A DNA stretch of 64,000 nucleotides from Amorphophallus konjac (GCA_022559845.1 CM040121.1:564085581-564149580), one strand, 5' to 3'. Shown: positions 47,449-58,781, counted from the first letter of the stretch. Program-made: numbers and translations. Notes: generated from the letters alone by a model not told the origin.

Positions 47449-48830
47449 TTCTCCTTTCCTTCTGTAGACTGTTCCATGTGATCAGGGTCTCCGCGCCTTA
47501 GTGAGGGAGTTCTAGCCCTCGCCTCTCTTCCTTTTCTCTTTATTCGTCTGAGTCTGGTCTGAGCACCACTCCTTCTTGTTAAGCCACTTCCAAATCCTTT
47601 GCTTCCAATCCTTTTATCTGCCTAAGAGGACTATCCCACGATGATCAACCCCGCCTCTCGCGACAGCTGCTTCAACAAAGATCGCAAGGTAATATGTTGA
47701 CGTAAGTAAGTATTTTTATGATATCATTATCTCATTGCTTCACGCATGATTTTCAAAGTGAAGTGCTTCTTAACATGATTAAGAGTGATATTTTAAGCCT
47801 TTATCCTAAGAATTTATCTTTATTGAATTTCATCTTTAAAAAAAAACTGAAAAGAGTCTTTAGGCTTGCTATGCAGCACTTTGGTTATAAGAACCCCGCA
47901 CTGGGAATTCAACATTCTCTCCCCGCTTGTTAAGAGCAACCCTTAGCTGGGCACCGCACACACTTCACGGCGTCCTTAGCCGGCTCCTTTGGTTAAACAC
48001 CGTTACTACTTTGGCCATGCCATGAGTATATCTGAAAGTCTTTTCTCTTCTTTGCTCGGCCGAATGCAGGGGCAAAAGGTTGATGGATGAGATGACCAAC
48101 CTAGGTAATCCCCAATACGAGAGAAGTCTCAAATAGGGGCAGTCTTGACCCAAAGTAAAATCAAATTTCATGATACATCTCGCCAAAAGGGCTATTATGA
48201 AAATCAAGTCAAGATTTCGATAAATGCAAAATTATGGATTATGGCATGTCAAGAGAGGCAAAGTCTCCGCAGGGAAAACCCTGATCGTATGCATGTCAAG
48301 GGTCTAAAAATCAAAGGCACAAAGCCCCGGCGCAACAGACCACCTCTTTGAGGGGTAATACCCCGGAAGGAATTTAAGTCTCGATATCTCCCATCTTGCA
48401 TAAAGTTTATCTCTAATTATTCTTCTCTTCTCCCTCTAAGACCGAATGTTTCTCAGGTATGGCCTTGGTAGGGGTACCGTTAACCATGGACAGTCTGCTG
48501 TAGGGCGCCACCTTTTAAATACACGCCCGATTTTGGGTAATTTTTTAGCGAAAGGGGAAGGAACGAGGACCCCTAGCCAGTGGTTTAAACATCCCTCCGA
48601 TACTATATTAGCAAAGTCTAAGTTAAAATTCAAACAAAAAAGCATATATTCCAAAGTTCATAAAAATTGAAAACTTTCGAAAAACTCATAAAAATTCACA
48701 TGGTTCATTTTTTTTAAAAAAAAGAAAAAACTATTTTTCAAATAATGCCCGCCCATTCGCATGTCTTCATTGTTGGCTCACACGCATTTCGATGCATATT
48801 TGCATAAGTTTAAGTATCGTAGGTACATTT
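47449..48830 (+). other. Element D non-coding region
   Basis: Sequence after the long ORF. No pol domain in any frame and no ORF above 80 codons with recognisable features. An A-rich run lies near 48710-48735. Confidence 0.6.
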
Positions 48831-48837
48831 CATAAAG

Positions 48838-49430
48838 TCCATACACTCCCAAAGTCCATACATTCCCAAGTCTATACATTCATTCTCAAGTCTATACATT
48901 CATTCCCAAGTCTACACATTCCTTCACAAGTCCATTCCTTCCAAGTCCATACACTCCCAAAGTCCATACATTCCAAAATACATTCATTCCCAAGTCTACA
49001 CATTCCTTCACAAGTCCATTCCTTCCAAGTCCATACATTCCCAAGTCTATACATCCTAAGTCCACACATTCCATAAGTCTATACATCACAAGTCCATACG
49101 TTCTAAAGTCCAAGCATGCTTCATCCAAGTCCATACATTCCCCATGTCTATATATCCTAAGTCTACACATTCCCCAAGTCTACACATTCCCTAAGTCTAT
49201 ACATTCTCTAAGTCTATACATTCCAAGTCTATACATTCCACATGTCTACACATTCTAAGTCTACACATTCCAAGTCTACACATTCCAAATCTACACATTT
49301 CAAGTCTACACATTCCCTAAGTCTACACATCCTAAGTCCATACATTCCCCAAGTCTATACATCCCAAGTCTATACATCACAAGTCTATACGTTCTAAGTC
49401 CAAGCATGCTTCATCTAAAGTCCATACACA
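48838..49430. repeat. Array of CAAGTCTATACATT motifs
   Basis: Thirty-odd copies of AAGTCYAYACATTC at 12-25-bp spacing, all in the same direction, with a longer internal repetition (CCAAGTCCATACACTCCCAA at 48946 echoes 48838). It is the reverse complement of the motif at 2031-3650. ORFs 48792-49076 and its antisense only translate the repeat. Confidence 0.85.
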
Positions 49431-51133
49431 CTCCAAGGCTTGTGCATTCATTGCAACATCAGTGCATTCTAGTACAACATCTGTGCATTCATTTCCAAGT
49501 CAACCATCCCACGGTTGTCACCAAAAAAAAAATTCAAAAATTCTCAAATAAATCCAAAAATTCTCAAATAAATCCATAAAAAATTCAAATATTTTCAAAA
49601 TTCTAAAAAAAATTAAAAATTTGAAATGCTTTTCAAACTCCTAAAAATTTGCATACTCCAAAAATCTAAAAAAATGCATTATATTTTTCTAATGGTATTT
49701 TTTTGCAGGGACACTTCTTTTGCAAAGACCAAGAACACGGGATGAGTACTCTTCATTCATTGTTATCAATCTTTTGATTTTTCCCAATATTCTCATGATA
49801 TGTCGCCCTGGGCACTTCAATTATCATCTCTCCATCATTCTGAGCAATTCATGTCAATCTGATCATCCCTGTCACTTGGGGTATCACTCTAGTTATTCAC
49901 GTTAATTTGATCATTCAAGAGCCAGCTTCTCTGACTATTCCTGCTAGCTTTGCTCAACCATTATGACATCATCCTGATATTTTATGCATCAATCTTCTGA
50001 TTTGCCAAGATTGTCATCCTCATCACAAACAACAAACAATGATGCTATGTTTTCAACTCATACTGTTGATACATGCTATGTTATTCAATGCTATTCATGC
50101 TTTCATGCTTGAATTCCATCCTTACTATGCTTAAATGCCTTATTCATTGCTTGTTATCTTCCTTATACCTTAGCTAATGAACTTTTGAGCGCAGGAAGAA
50201 GCCCTTGGTCCCACCGTCTGGGCATCAACATTCAAGTCCCACGGTGACTGTATTATGTGCTGCATTTTCTCAGTTGCTCATTGCTCCACCATCTTCCTGT
50301 ATGCATTTTTACTATATGTTACATACGCTACTAGATTATATCAAGGACCTTGTGGCTTTGGTAAATCTGGAATTTGAGTTCCCTTTCATCAAAAATAATG
50401 ATGATTCCAGAGATGTCTTAGTCACACGGATAGGCCGTTGAGCCGTCCAGGACTGGGGACGATGGTTCCCTTTTGCGAGTTGGTGCGCGGATAAATGGGC
50501 TTCGGCTTAGTATCAACTCGTGAAATCGGTTTCTTGACCCAGTCTTGACAGTTTAACAATATTATCCTTGATTATCTTATATTTTTATTTGTTTTAATTT
50601 TTCCTTTTAAACCCAGCATGCATTCATATAGGACTTTGAATCAACATTGAAAAATTATTCTGATAAGCTGATTTGGAGAGTCAAATTGATCTTAATCTTT
50701 CCAGATATGAGATATTCATTGCTGAATGGAATCCTCAGTTCGTTTTGTCGCTGTTTTGGGTCATTTTCTCGAAAGCTCCTTATTTGGATTTCTATCCTCT
50801 TATTTCAAACCTTTCCCTTGATCCACCTTGGCTGCAGCACGTCCACATTAGCTGGTAACCGCTCCCCAATGGTGAAACCTACAGGTTTGTGACCTGGGAT
50901 ACTTCCACCGCACTGGAAGTTGATCATCTTCTTTTATCTCCTTCGTGCCCGCGTGCACACTCTCTCTTTTATCCAAACATCGTTGATTTCATTGAATTTT
51001 TCGAGATTGTTTCATCTCGAACTTTTGATTTAATTCTCATCAAGTGATGTTGATTGCGTGTCTCATCACACCTTGACATCTACTTTTCAGTTCGCTCTGC
51101 TCCCTTGCAAAGTAGACGCCAAGGCGGGGCAGC
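49431..51133 (+). other. Element D 3' non-coding region with polypurine tract
   Basis: 49440-49510 has short CATTCATT/GTGCATTC repeats and 49520-49690 is A/T-rich. No supported ORF follows. AAGGCGGGGCAGC (51121-51133) abuts the 3' LTR and is the likely plus-strand primer. Confidence 0.6.
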
Positions 51134-52382
51134 TGTAGACACGCCAAAATTGACGTTACTGTGAGTGCATCTCATATTGCCTTGTAATATCCCAATTTGA
51201 CCCTCAAATTAACATTGTTTGAGTGATTTTTCTCGCTTTTCTTGGATTTCTCCATTTTTCCTCCCTTTTCTTATTTTTTCCTATTTTTCTGAATTTTCTG
51301 AGCATTTTTCTCTATTTTTATGAATTTTTCAAAATTAACGGCGTGAGAGGGGCGTCATTTGTTTTTAATAAAATAAAATAAAATAAAAATAAAAATGACG
51401 CCACTTTGCAGAGGCGTCAATTTCTCTCACTTTCCCATTTTTCTGGATTTTTCTGAGAATTTTTCAGAATTTTTCTAGAACTGACGACTTAGCAAAGGAC
51501 GTTGTTTTGATTTAAATTAAATAAAAAATAGAAAAAATAGAAATCACGACATTGTGCAGGGCGTCAATTTTAAATTAAAATTTTTTAATATTATTTTTGG
51601 CTCACTTTCATAGGTCATTTGGTGACCTTCCAGGTGTCAGAAAAATACGAAAAAATAGTCATTGGAATCAGCACAGTTGGATGCACGCTCACCTAAAAAA
51701 TGGGAAAACAATATTAAGAAATAAAAATTGGCCATGTTTTGCATATTTTGAAATAACGACCCTCAATCAGACGTCAATTTAATTGACGCCCGAATTCCCG
51801 GTCGTCCCTTTTTTATCATTTTGATTCACGACGCTATGCAAGTCGTCATTTTGAATTGACGACCCTAGTCAGGTCGTCATTTTCATTGCCATATTTTAAG
51901 ATTTTGAATCCGACCAAAATTCTTCCGAATTACCACGTTGAGAAGAGCTCCTTTTAGTGCAACACTTACACTTCTTCCTTTCATATTTTGCATGCATCAT
52001 ATCTCCCTACCCATTGCATGGGGTTTAAAAGGGCAACACCCACAAGGTGTGTTCTAGTCCATGTTTTCATATTCGTATTTATATTGTAGATTTGATGCTA
52101 CACTCACCTTGGTTCTAATTCTCATTTTCATCGGTTGTTATCTTTGATCTTTGCAAGGGTAATCAACAAGATAAACTCTCTTCATCGGCCGGCCGATCGG
52201 AAGAGAAATGTGCACTCACAATCTCCCCCGCATCCTTTTGAGGTATTTATATTCCCTCCATTGATTATTGGTTATATCCTTTGAGGCCCTCGGTCTCTGG
52301 CGATCACTCTCCTTATTAGCACCTCGTGCATGCTTAATTCTTTTATTTTTAATTGTTCTAAGTGGATTTCTTAGAATCTACA
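51134..52382 (+). repeat. Element D 3' LTR (internally deleted)
   Basis: 1249 bp, colinear with the 5' LTR to about 51920 and again from about 51930. The gap corresponds to about 41657-42355 and includes the TATA box. It keeps the hairpin cluster (51338-51865) and ends TTAGAATCTACA before ATAAG. Confidence 0.93.
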
Positions 52383-53404
52383 ATAAGTACAACCAACAGA
52401 AAAAAAGGTACAAGTACATGGGGCATACCCCGGCTCTGGCAACTGGCAACTAACCCTGGCTACTGGAACCACGCAGGGCCTCAGACGCGCTCCTTGCTAC
52501 CTCGCCTCACCTGAAAACACAAGGGTGAGACTCATCTCATTGGCTCAGTAGGGATCCCACAGACCCCCACCTCACGACGAGAAATCAAGACAGCAAGGAA
52601 AGTAACGCTATATGATAGAAGTACGGCAGTAATAACAACAATAATAAATAAACGGAAAATCTCACTACAACTACCCGTACCGACCACGGTCCGATGAGAA
52701 AATAGGTCCGTACCTGTCAGAAGATAGGAGAACCACCCACTAGAAGCAAGGTCGGATGAGTCCCCTGACGTCTTACACCGCACCCTAGTGTCTCCCTGCA
52801 CGTCCTAAGCGGAGACTGAGACATGCAACAAGTACCACGAACAAGGACTAATTGGGGTCGCACTCGTTAGAGCAGGTATGACGCCCCCAACCACGTGTGT
52901 ACACACAGACTATGCGCCCTAGGTCATATCCTCTAACTGGTTCTTCCCCAAAGCCCAGACTCAAGTTGCCCTGAGGGGCCCTACGGTAACCAGCCTAAAA
53001 ACTATCTCTCTCAGATAAGTCGCTCCACCACTCGCGGGTGGGTTAGCACATGCGTGCCGTAAGAAGGCTACGACTAGTGGACGTGTCACTGGAGGTATGA
53101 ACTCACTAACCAACGAAAATCGTCGGCTAAACACTGATGAGGTACGGGAACGGCCCTTTGTACCAACACCGACTCTCGGTGACATGAACCGGGGAATACG
53201 GATGCCCGAGACACGGATGAGGTTAAATCAAACCTCAAGTTATGTGGGCACACCAACCTAGGTAACTCACTCCTCTGCGGACCCCTTGGCATACCTATGG
53301 CTCTCATTGAGTGCTCGAGGCAACCCTCGGGCCACACGCCACAAGGGACCCCAAAACTAGCTCAACCGGAGGCTAAAACGGCATCCGACAAACCCGGAAT
53401 ATGC

Positions 53405-53800
53405 GAAAATCAGGTGGCGGTCCTCCCTGGGCCGTCACTCTAGGTGGCGGCCAGCTCTGGGCCGCTACCCACGCCTAGCGGTCTTCCTGAGACTGCTAAC
53501 GCGGGGTTGCGGCCATTCCATGGCAGCAACGCGAAGGACCCCGGGGGCCTGGTAGCGGCCAGCACCTGGCTGCTAGCACCATGGAAACGGTCACTGCCTG
53601 ACTGTAACCACCATAAAATAGTCTTGCCCTGACCACAAGGCGGCTGGGACCCCCCAACGGCTAGTTTGACATGCCCATGGGGAGCGTTGACTCGCCACAA
53701 ATAGCGGTCAGCGGTCGGCCGCTACCATAGGGTAGCGGTCAGTCGCGAGACCGCAATAAGAAGGGGCGGTCTCCTCTGGACCGCAACCCCTACCAACACT
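53405..53800. repeat. Hairpin motif cluster, LTR E
   Basis: About eight units. 53553-53575: TAGCGGCCA and TGGCTGCTA around GCACC (9-bp stem, one G-T pair). 53717-53740: GGCCGCTACC and GGTAGCGGTC around ATAG (10-bp stem, one G-T pair). Others pair GGCGGTC/GGCCGTC and GGGGCGGTC/GACCGCAACCCC. Confidence 0.75.
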
Positions 53801-54413
53801 TCGAAGTTAAGTAGCACCCCCCCAGAGGACCGCCACAAGGAGAAGGCGACCTCAAGTACGATCGCTACCTCGACCCGAGCGCAAAAACGGTGGAAACGGC
53901 AAAAAGCTCCATTCCACGCCCCAATCACCCCCAGGTGATGGGGAAAACAAAGGGGAACTCTTCCCCAGCCCTTCAAGCATCAACCCATGCCCATAGATCG
54001 ATCAAAAACCTTGAAAAACACTAGATCCGGTGCTCGAATTGTAAACATGGAATTTCCCTTCCCAGCATGAAACACGCCCCTCTCGACCTCTCCTCGGCCT
54101 AGAAATCATGGGAAAAGCAAGAAATAGGGCAAGGATCTGTCTCCCTACCTCAAGGAAGCCCAAGAACCTTCGAATCGCCGTCGATCTCCAAATCCCGATC
54201 AAACCTCGAACACCACGCCCTCGCCGCGAGATCACCACTGCCGCACTCGCCTCGTCGCTGCCGTCGTCACCACGCCGCCGCCTCGGTCCGCCGTCTGCAA
54301 CCGGAGAAGGAGGGGGTATCGCGTCCACTCACAGGAAAGAGGGGGCAATGGTCGGGAGGGGGAGCGGGGGTTCCACGGGAGAGAAAAGGGGAGGGGGAGA
54401 GAAAAAAGGGTTT

Positions 54414-54422
54414 GTTATATAG
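54414..54422 (-). promoter_or_regulatory. TATA box, element E LTR
   Basis: The minus strand reads CTATATAAC, followed by a CT-rich leader (54409 leftward to about 54355). Confidence 0.55.
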
Positions 54423-54675
54423 AAATCCAAAAAAAATACAAAAAATGGAGAAAAAAAATGGGAAAAAAAATCATTTTCCCGATCCTCGGAACATGCTCGA
54501 CGCGCTGGTAACGTCCCGGAGTTGGAGAACGCAACGGTTCACCCTGTACAGGGTTCCGAAGGCTCGTTAGGAAAAAACAAGCATAAACTGCAAAACGCTC
54601 TCCGAGACCCCCGAAAGCGATCCGAAACCCACGAATCCCGATCCGAAGTATATCCAAAAAACCTGGGGCATTACA

Positions 54676-54690
54676 GCCCTCCCCCCTTAA
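54676..54690 (-). other. Polypurine tract, element E
   Basis: The minus strand reads TTAAGGGGGGAGGGC directly before the LTR start TGTAATG, as in A and B. Confidence 0.85.
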
Positions 54691-54742
54691 ATAAATTCTA
54701 TCCTCGAACCTAAAACTAAAGCATAGGAACATGGGAGGAAAC

Positions 54743-55406
54743 TTACTCAAACATGTAGGGATACTGTTACCGCATCTCTTCCTCTCGCTCCCACGACGCC
54801 TCACCGCTAGAGTGACGCTGCCAAACCACCTTTACTAGGGGAATAACCTTATTCCGCAAGCGTTGCTCACGCCGATCCTCAATGCGGATAGGGTACTACG
54901 GAACGGACAAGTCTGGGGTCACCTCGGGCCAAACAGAGTCTTCCAAGACATGGGAATCATCGGGCATGTACTTTCACAGCATCGACACATGGAACATGTC
55001 ATGCACTGCAGCTAGCTGTTGGCACTCAAAATATGATTAACGACGATCAAGCTTCAAAGACGAATGACACGGCCCACTGAAGCACAAAAGCCGATAGATA
55101 TCAGCATATTGAAGCCCTCTCAAGCCGCTAGAGCCTCAGGTCACCCTGTATGAACAACGGGGACTTCACCTTCTGGACAATCGAGATGAATTCACAACCA
55201 ACCAGCAGTGCGACCAAGCCTGCCCAATGAACCGACATCGACTCTGTCATGCCGCATACACGACACCCGTTGTTCAACCAAGGACAACGATCTAACCGGT
55301 GGCCCGCCACCCCGTGAAAGACTCTCCTGAGAAGGAAGAACTCCCTTGGTTCTTCAGAATGGAGGACCGAGGGCTCTGTCGGCAGAAGATCCCGATTACC
55401 CGGCAC
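54743..55406 (-). pseudogene. Element E gag knuckle and pol tail (internally deleted)
   Basis: Read on the minus strand, 55406-55128 includes HGVAGHRLDRCPWLNNGCRVCG, the damaged zinc-knuckle region of a gypsy gag. By about 55030 the sequence is already the end of integrase: LAAVHDMFHVSML, then KYMPDDSHVLEDSVWPEVT, IEDRREQRLRNK, LVKVVWQRH and PYMFE with the stop at 54743-54745. Protease, RT, RNase H and most of integrase are therefore missing, an internal deletion of some 3 kb compared with A or B. TGA after VSML, TAG before YPIRIED and TAA near the end also interrupt it. It is closest to the fragment at 9034-9216. Confidence 0.85.
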
Positions 55407-55736
55407 GGGTACGGCTTCTCGCCAAGTTGGGCCCGTTAGTGGCCGAATGATCGCCCGACCTGGGCGGAACTTTCCCGGGTGTTACTCCACCCTCCAAGAA
55501 GCTTTGAACACAAGCCAGACCGAGCTAGCAGCACATATCATAGTGCCGAAAGCCGTGTCAGCGGAAAACCTGCGTGTTCAAACCAAAGACACTCGAGGTT
55601 CCGGGAAGGGTCACACGTCGTCCTGAGAGCTTCGACAAGACTTCCCGTCGAGGTTTCGAAGAACGGCGGTAAGATGAATGTTCACGGTGACTCCCGGAAC
55701 CACGGACTCACTGGCTAACCCGCGACGAGCGGGAAA
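55407..55736 (-). other. Element E internal remnant, unrecognised
   Basis: Sequence between E's gag knuckle and the presumed start of LTR F. It is probably more of E's decayed gag, but I cannot identify a domain. Confidence 0.4.
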
Positions 55737-55744
55737 TGTTAATA

Positions 55745-55860
55745 CGGCGCGCCCTTATCTGGCGCGCCCCCATATCCGACGCCCTCCAATTCTGGCGCGC
55801 TAAAGGCTACGGAGTTCCCTTCCCCGGCGCGCCATTCCTCACGCCGGATTAAGCTTCGAG
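55745..55860. repeat. GGCGCGCC motif cluster, LTR F
   Basis: GGCGCGCC at 55746-55753 and 55761-55768 are separated by seven bases, and related CCGACGCC, GGCGCGC and CCGGCGCGCC units follow. As each octamer is self-complementary, neighbours can also pair. A second cluster lies at about 57640-57870. Confidence 0.7.
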
Positions 55861-55866
55861 CTTGCT

Positions 55867-55876
55867 CCTATATATG
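55867..55876 (+). promoter_or_regulatory. TATA box, element F LTR
   Basis: CCTATATATG upstream of the GA-rich presumptive leader. Confidence 0.5.
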
Positions 55877-58668
55877 TGGCTGCTCGACGGGGTTCGAAAG
55901 GGGGTTCGAAAGGGGGTTCGAAGGGGCGAATTAAGAAGAAGAATTGAAAGAAAAGGAGAGAGAGCCGGAGAGCCAATCACCTTCGAGGGAGAGAGGGTTT
56001 CCTTGTGAGAGAAGCATGGTTCTCACAGAGCGTTCCCCTCACCGCTGCCTTCATCTCCGCCTGAAGCCCTCCAAAGCCGGAGAAGGAGAAGAGAGTCTGC
56101 TACTCTGGTTTTGCCGGTGAAATTTAGGTGGGTTCCGCAGATCGTTTCTCGAGGACCCCTCCTCTGTTTTCTCCTTCCTGCCGTCGTGTAAGTGAGGGGG
56201 GGAGGGGCGATGATACGAGCCCATCCTCCTCCCCCCTCACCATCTGTTCGTCCTCTTTCTGTACTCCCTCTGTAATTTCTTCTTTGAAATCAATGAAGTG
56301 GCCATCGAGCGACAACGCCGGCGCGCCGAATGTTTATAACATGCCCGATCTTTCGTCTCCCGTCAATGGAATGAATGATGTTGTGTCTTGTATGCTTTTC
56401 TTGTTCCGTTCTTAGTCTGCATGCCCTATCACTCTGTGTGTGCGATTGCTGAGTTCTGCTTCACGGAATCGAACATGCCCAAAGCCATACGGGTTATATT
56501 GATATCACTTCCCCCCTCCCCGGGACTCTTCCTTTCAAATGCAAGGGTCGTGCCTTGCCGTGTGTATATTTTGGGTTTCGTGGTTAGAGACACGCTCGTG
56601 CGTGCATCTCTGCTAGTCCTTGCTCCGAGGTTGACCCTATCTTCACCCCTCTGCACTTCTTCATAGTCCATAGTGAACATGGTCATCTCTATAATCCCCG
56701 CATCCATTATATGCTAATGATTCTGATGTTTCTATATCTTGATTGGTGCAGCTCGTAATGCTAACCCATCAACCCCTGTGAGCATTAATATGCTAACCCT
56801 GTGAGCATTAATCTGCTAACCCTCTTATCACATCCATGATTCATGATCGCCGGGTTTCATTGTTTCCGAGAACAATGGCTTCAATATTCCGGGGAGGGGG
56901 GACATACCCCATTGGTATCTCAGAATCACCGTTTGGTCAAAGGGCCCCATCTGCGAGTGATGAGGGTCCCGAGGAGCCATAAGGTGAATATTAACAGGGG
57001 CTTCAACCCAACAATCCAAATCCACTGTCCTTCGGGACCCTGTGGTGGCTAAGGGAGGTGTACACCTAGTAGGCTCATCCTTGGGGCATCTCTCCCCAAT
57101 AGTCATCTCTCTCTCTGGGATACAGTGCAGGTTATAGGTTGCTCACCCCTCGTAGGCTAGCCCTCGGAGTTGTTGCTTCCTTCGTTAGCTACCTTATCCG
57201 CCTGTTTCATCCCACGGAGTCATGGTACCCCTCGCAGGCCAGTCCTCGGGGTTTCCTGTGTGATTGGGATTTGCTGGCTGCCACAGTGCCGACCGGCTGT
57301 TTAGGGGCTTACTCCACACGTGAGTATGACCCCGTTTCTCCCCTGCAATCCTTCAGGGACGGGGGAGATGCTACCCAATTTTCGGCAGAACTCTTTTAAC
57401 TAATAAGATCACTTATGTGAATTAGCTTCAATAAAACACATGTTCTCAAGTAATAAACCCCAGTGCTCGAGTATGAACCTCGCACTAGCTCATAACTTCG
57501 CTCCGGGAGAGCTCCGGACTTCAATTGAACAAGCAACCAGGCCAATTAACTTCAAAACCCTCAATAACATCTTAATAAACATAAATAGTTTTAAAATTCA
57601 TCGAAAAAATTAGTTAAAACGACACGGTCCTAATCCGGCGGGCCTTAATACGCTGCGGTACCCCCCCCCCCCCCGCGCCGTAATAGCTTTACACTCATAA
57701 AATTTTGTTTTTAAACGGCACGTTCCCGGCGCGCCCTAAACCGGCGCGCCCCAAGCCTACCGCGCCGGTTTAACAATTGTCATGGCCGCGCCAGATTAAG
57801 ATCATTTGCCTACGCTTGGCCGCGCCAGGGAAACCTATCCCTACGTTCGACCGCGCCAGTTTTAAATCATTCTAATCACTTACTCGTCCTCGGAGCAATC
57901 TTCGTCTCTCACGGTCGGGATTAATAACCCTAATCAGTAATAAACTGAATAAGAAAAGGGCTATCCAAGTCCGAATCATCCTATCATCGCGCTTTTACTA
58001 TCATGTCCGTTAGCGCTTTGCTTTCATTATCATGCCTATGTCACCACTTTTGTCCCCCTTAGTGGAGGCTAATAAATTTGATTGAGCATCGATCATTTTC
58101 ATAACTCTATCACCATGCTTAGCATAATCATGAATATCATGCGTGCATGCCTGCATAGACCCTTGGATATATCAAATGGCACTGACGGAAGTCCGGGTTA
58201 CACCCGACTGGAAGTCTTTGCTATGCGCGATGGTGGCCTTCGGACCTACGTCCTCCGCCACATACTAAGGGTCTCCAATTTAGTGAACCCTGCCTCCCCT
58301 GCATGATAGATAAAGAGCATCTCATGTGACCTCGTCACACTCATACTCTTGCATCTTGTTTCAACCTCGGACGGCTCGCTATCTCGGCAATTAATCAAAG
58401 GTTTTCTTTCTTATGAGGGATATAATTAACGCCATAGCCTTTATGGTATGGTGGACTGTTGGTCCCGACCCGAATCTCAATCTCGCCCCACAAGGGTCAG
58501 AATGAGCGCACAATAAACTTGTCACTCACGTGACTGGCATGCTTGCGCGATCAACTAACCCGTTGGCTATCTGTTAGCTAACTGGTTGATTGATTGTCAT
58601 AATAAAATACCTCCGGGTACAATAACAACGATAACATATGAACAACAAAAAAATGATCAAACAAGCTC

Positions 58669-58686
58669 TGGCACGCCCGGTGGGAC
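58669..58686 (+). other. Primer binding site, element F
   Basis: TGGCACGCCCGGTGGGAC. It is not an initiator-tRNA site. It resembles the TGGCGCGCC-type sites of plant Tat/Grande-like gypsy elements (family knowledge) and shares CGGTGGGAC with element D's site. Confidence 0.65.
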
Positions 58687-58781
58687 CAGTGTCACCTTTC
58701 ATCTCTTTGTCGAGATATGCGGGCTCCGAGGCCCTCCCAAAGACCGCTGATCGTTTGTTTGTCCTATATGGCAGGCACACA

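Larger units (their letters stand above)
40869..52387 (+). mobile_element. Element D: large non-autonomous gypsy-like element
   Basis: LTRs TGTAGACACG...GAATCTACA lie at 40874-42809 and 51134-52382 with the 5-bp duplication ATAAG (40869-40873, 52383-52387). The 3' LTR lacks about 690 bp present in the 5' LTR. The internal 8.3 kb holds a primer-like site at 42812, a leader with hairpins and the cross-family block, one very long proline-rich ORF, a 14-bp motif array and a purine-rich tract, but no protease, RT or integrase. The primer site TTGGTGATCACGGTGGGAC does not match initiator tRNA. It resembles, with C-to-T changes, the GGCGAC/CGGTGGGAC type seen in Tat/Ogre-lineage elements (inference). 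Confidence 0.93.
40646..54675 (-). repeat. Element E 3' LTR, split by element D
   Basis: The plus-strand edges read TGTAATGACCC (40646) and GGGCATTACA (54675), so the minus-strand LTR runs TGTAATGCCCC to CATTACA. Without D and its duplication it is about 2.5 kb. A polypurine tract abuts its start at 54676. It contains a TATA box (54414-54422), a hairpin cluster (53405-53800) and TTTTCAG/GTGAG (52506-52518), all minus-strand. CCATC at 40641-40645 would be one target duplication; its partner is not in the window. Confidence 0.8.
55737..58663 (+). repeat. Probable element F 5' LTR
   Basis: Begins TGTTAATACGG (55737) and ends GATCAAACA (58663) five bases before a primer site, giving about 2.9 kb with matching TGTT/AACA ends. 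A TATA box (55867-55876) is followed by a purine-rich leader and the triplicated GGTTCGAAAGGG segment (55890-55925). GGCGCGCC motifs cluster at 55745-55860 and 57715-57760. There is a C14 run at 57661. No second F LTR or duplication is available, so boundaries are inferred. Confidence 0.6.
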
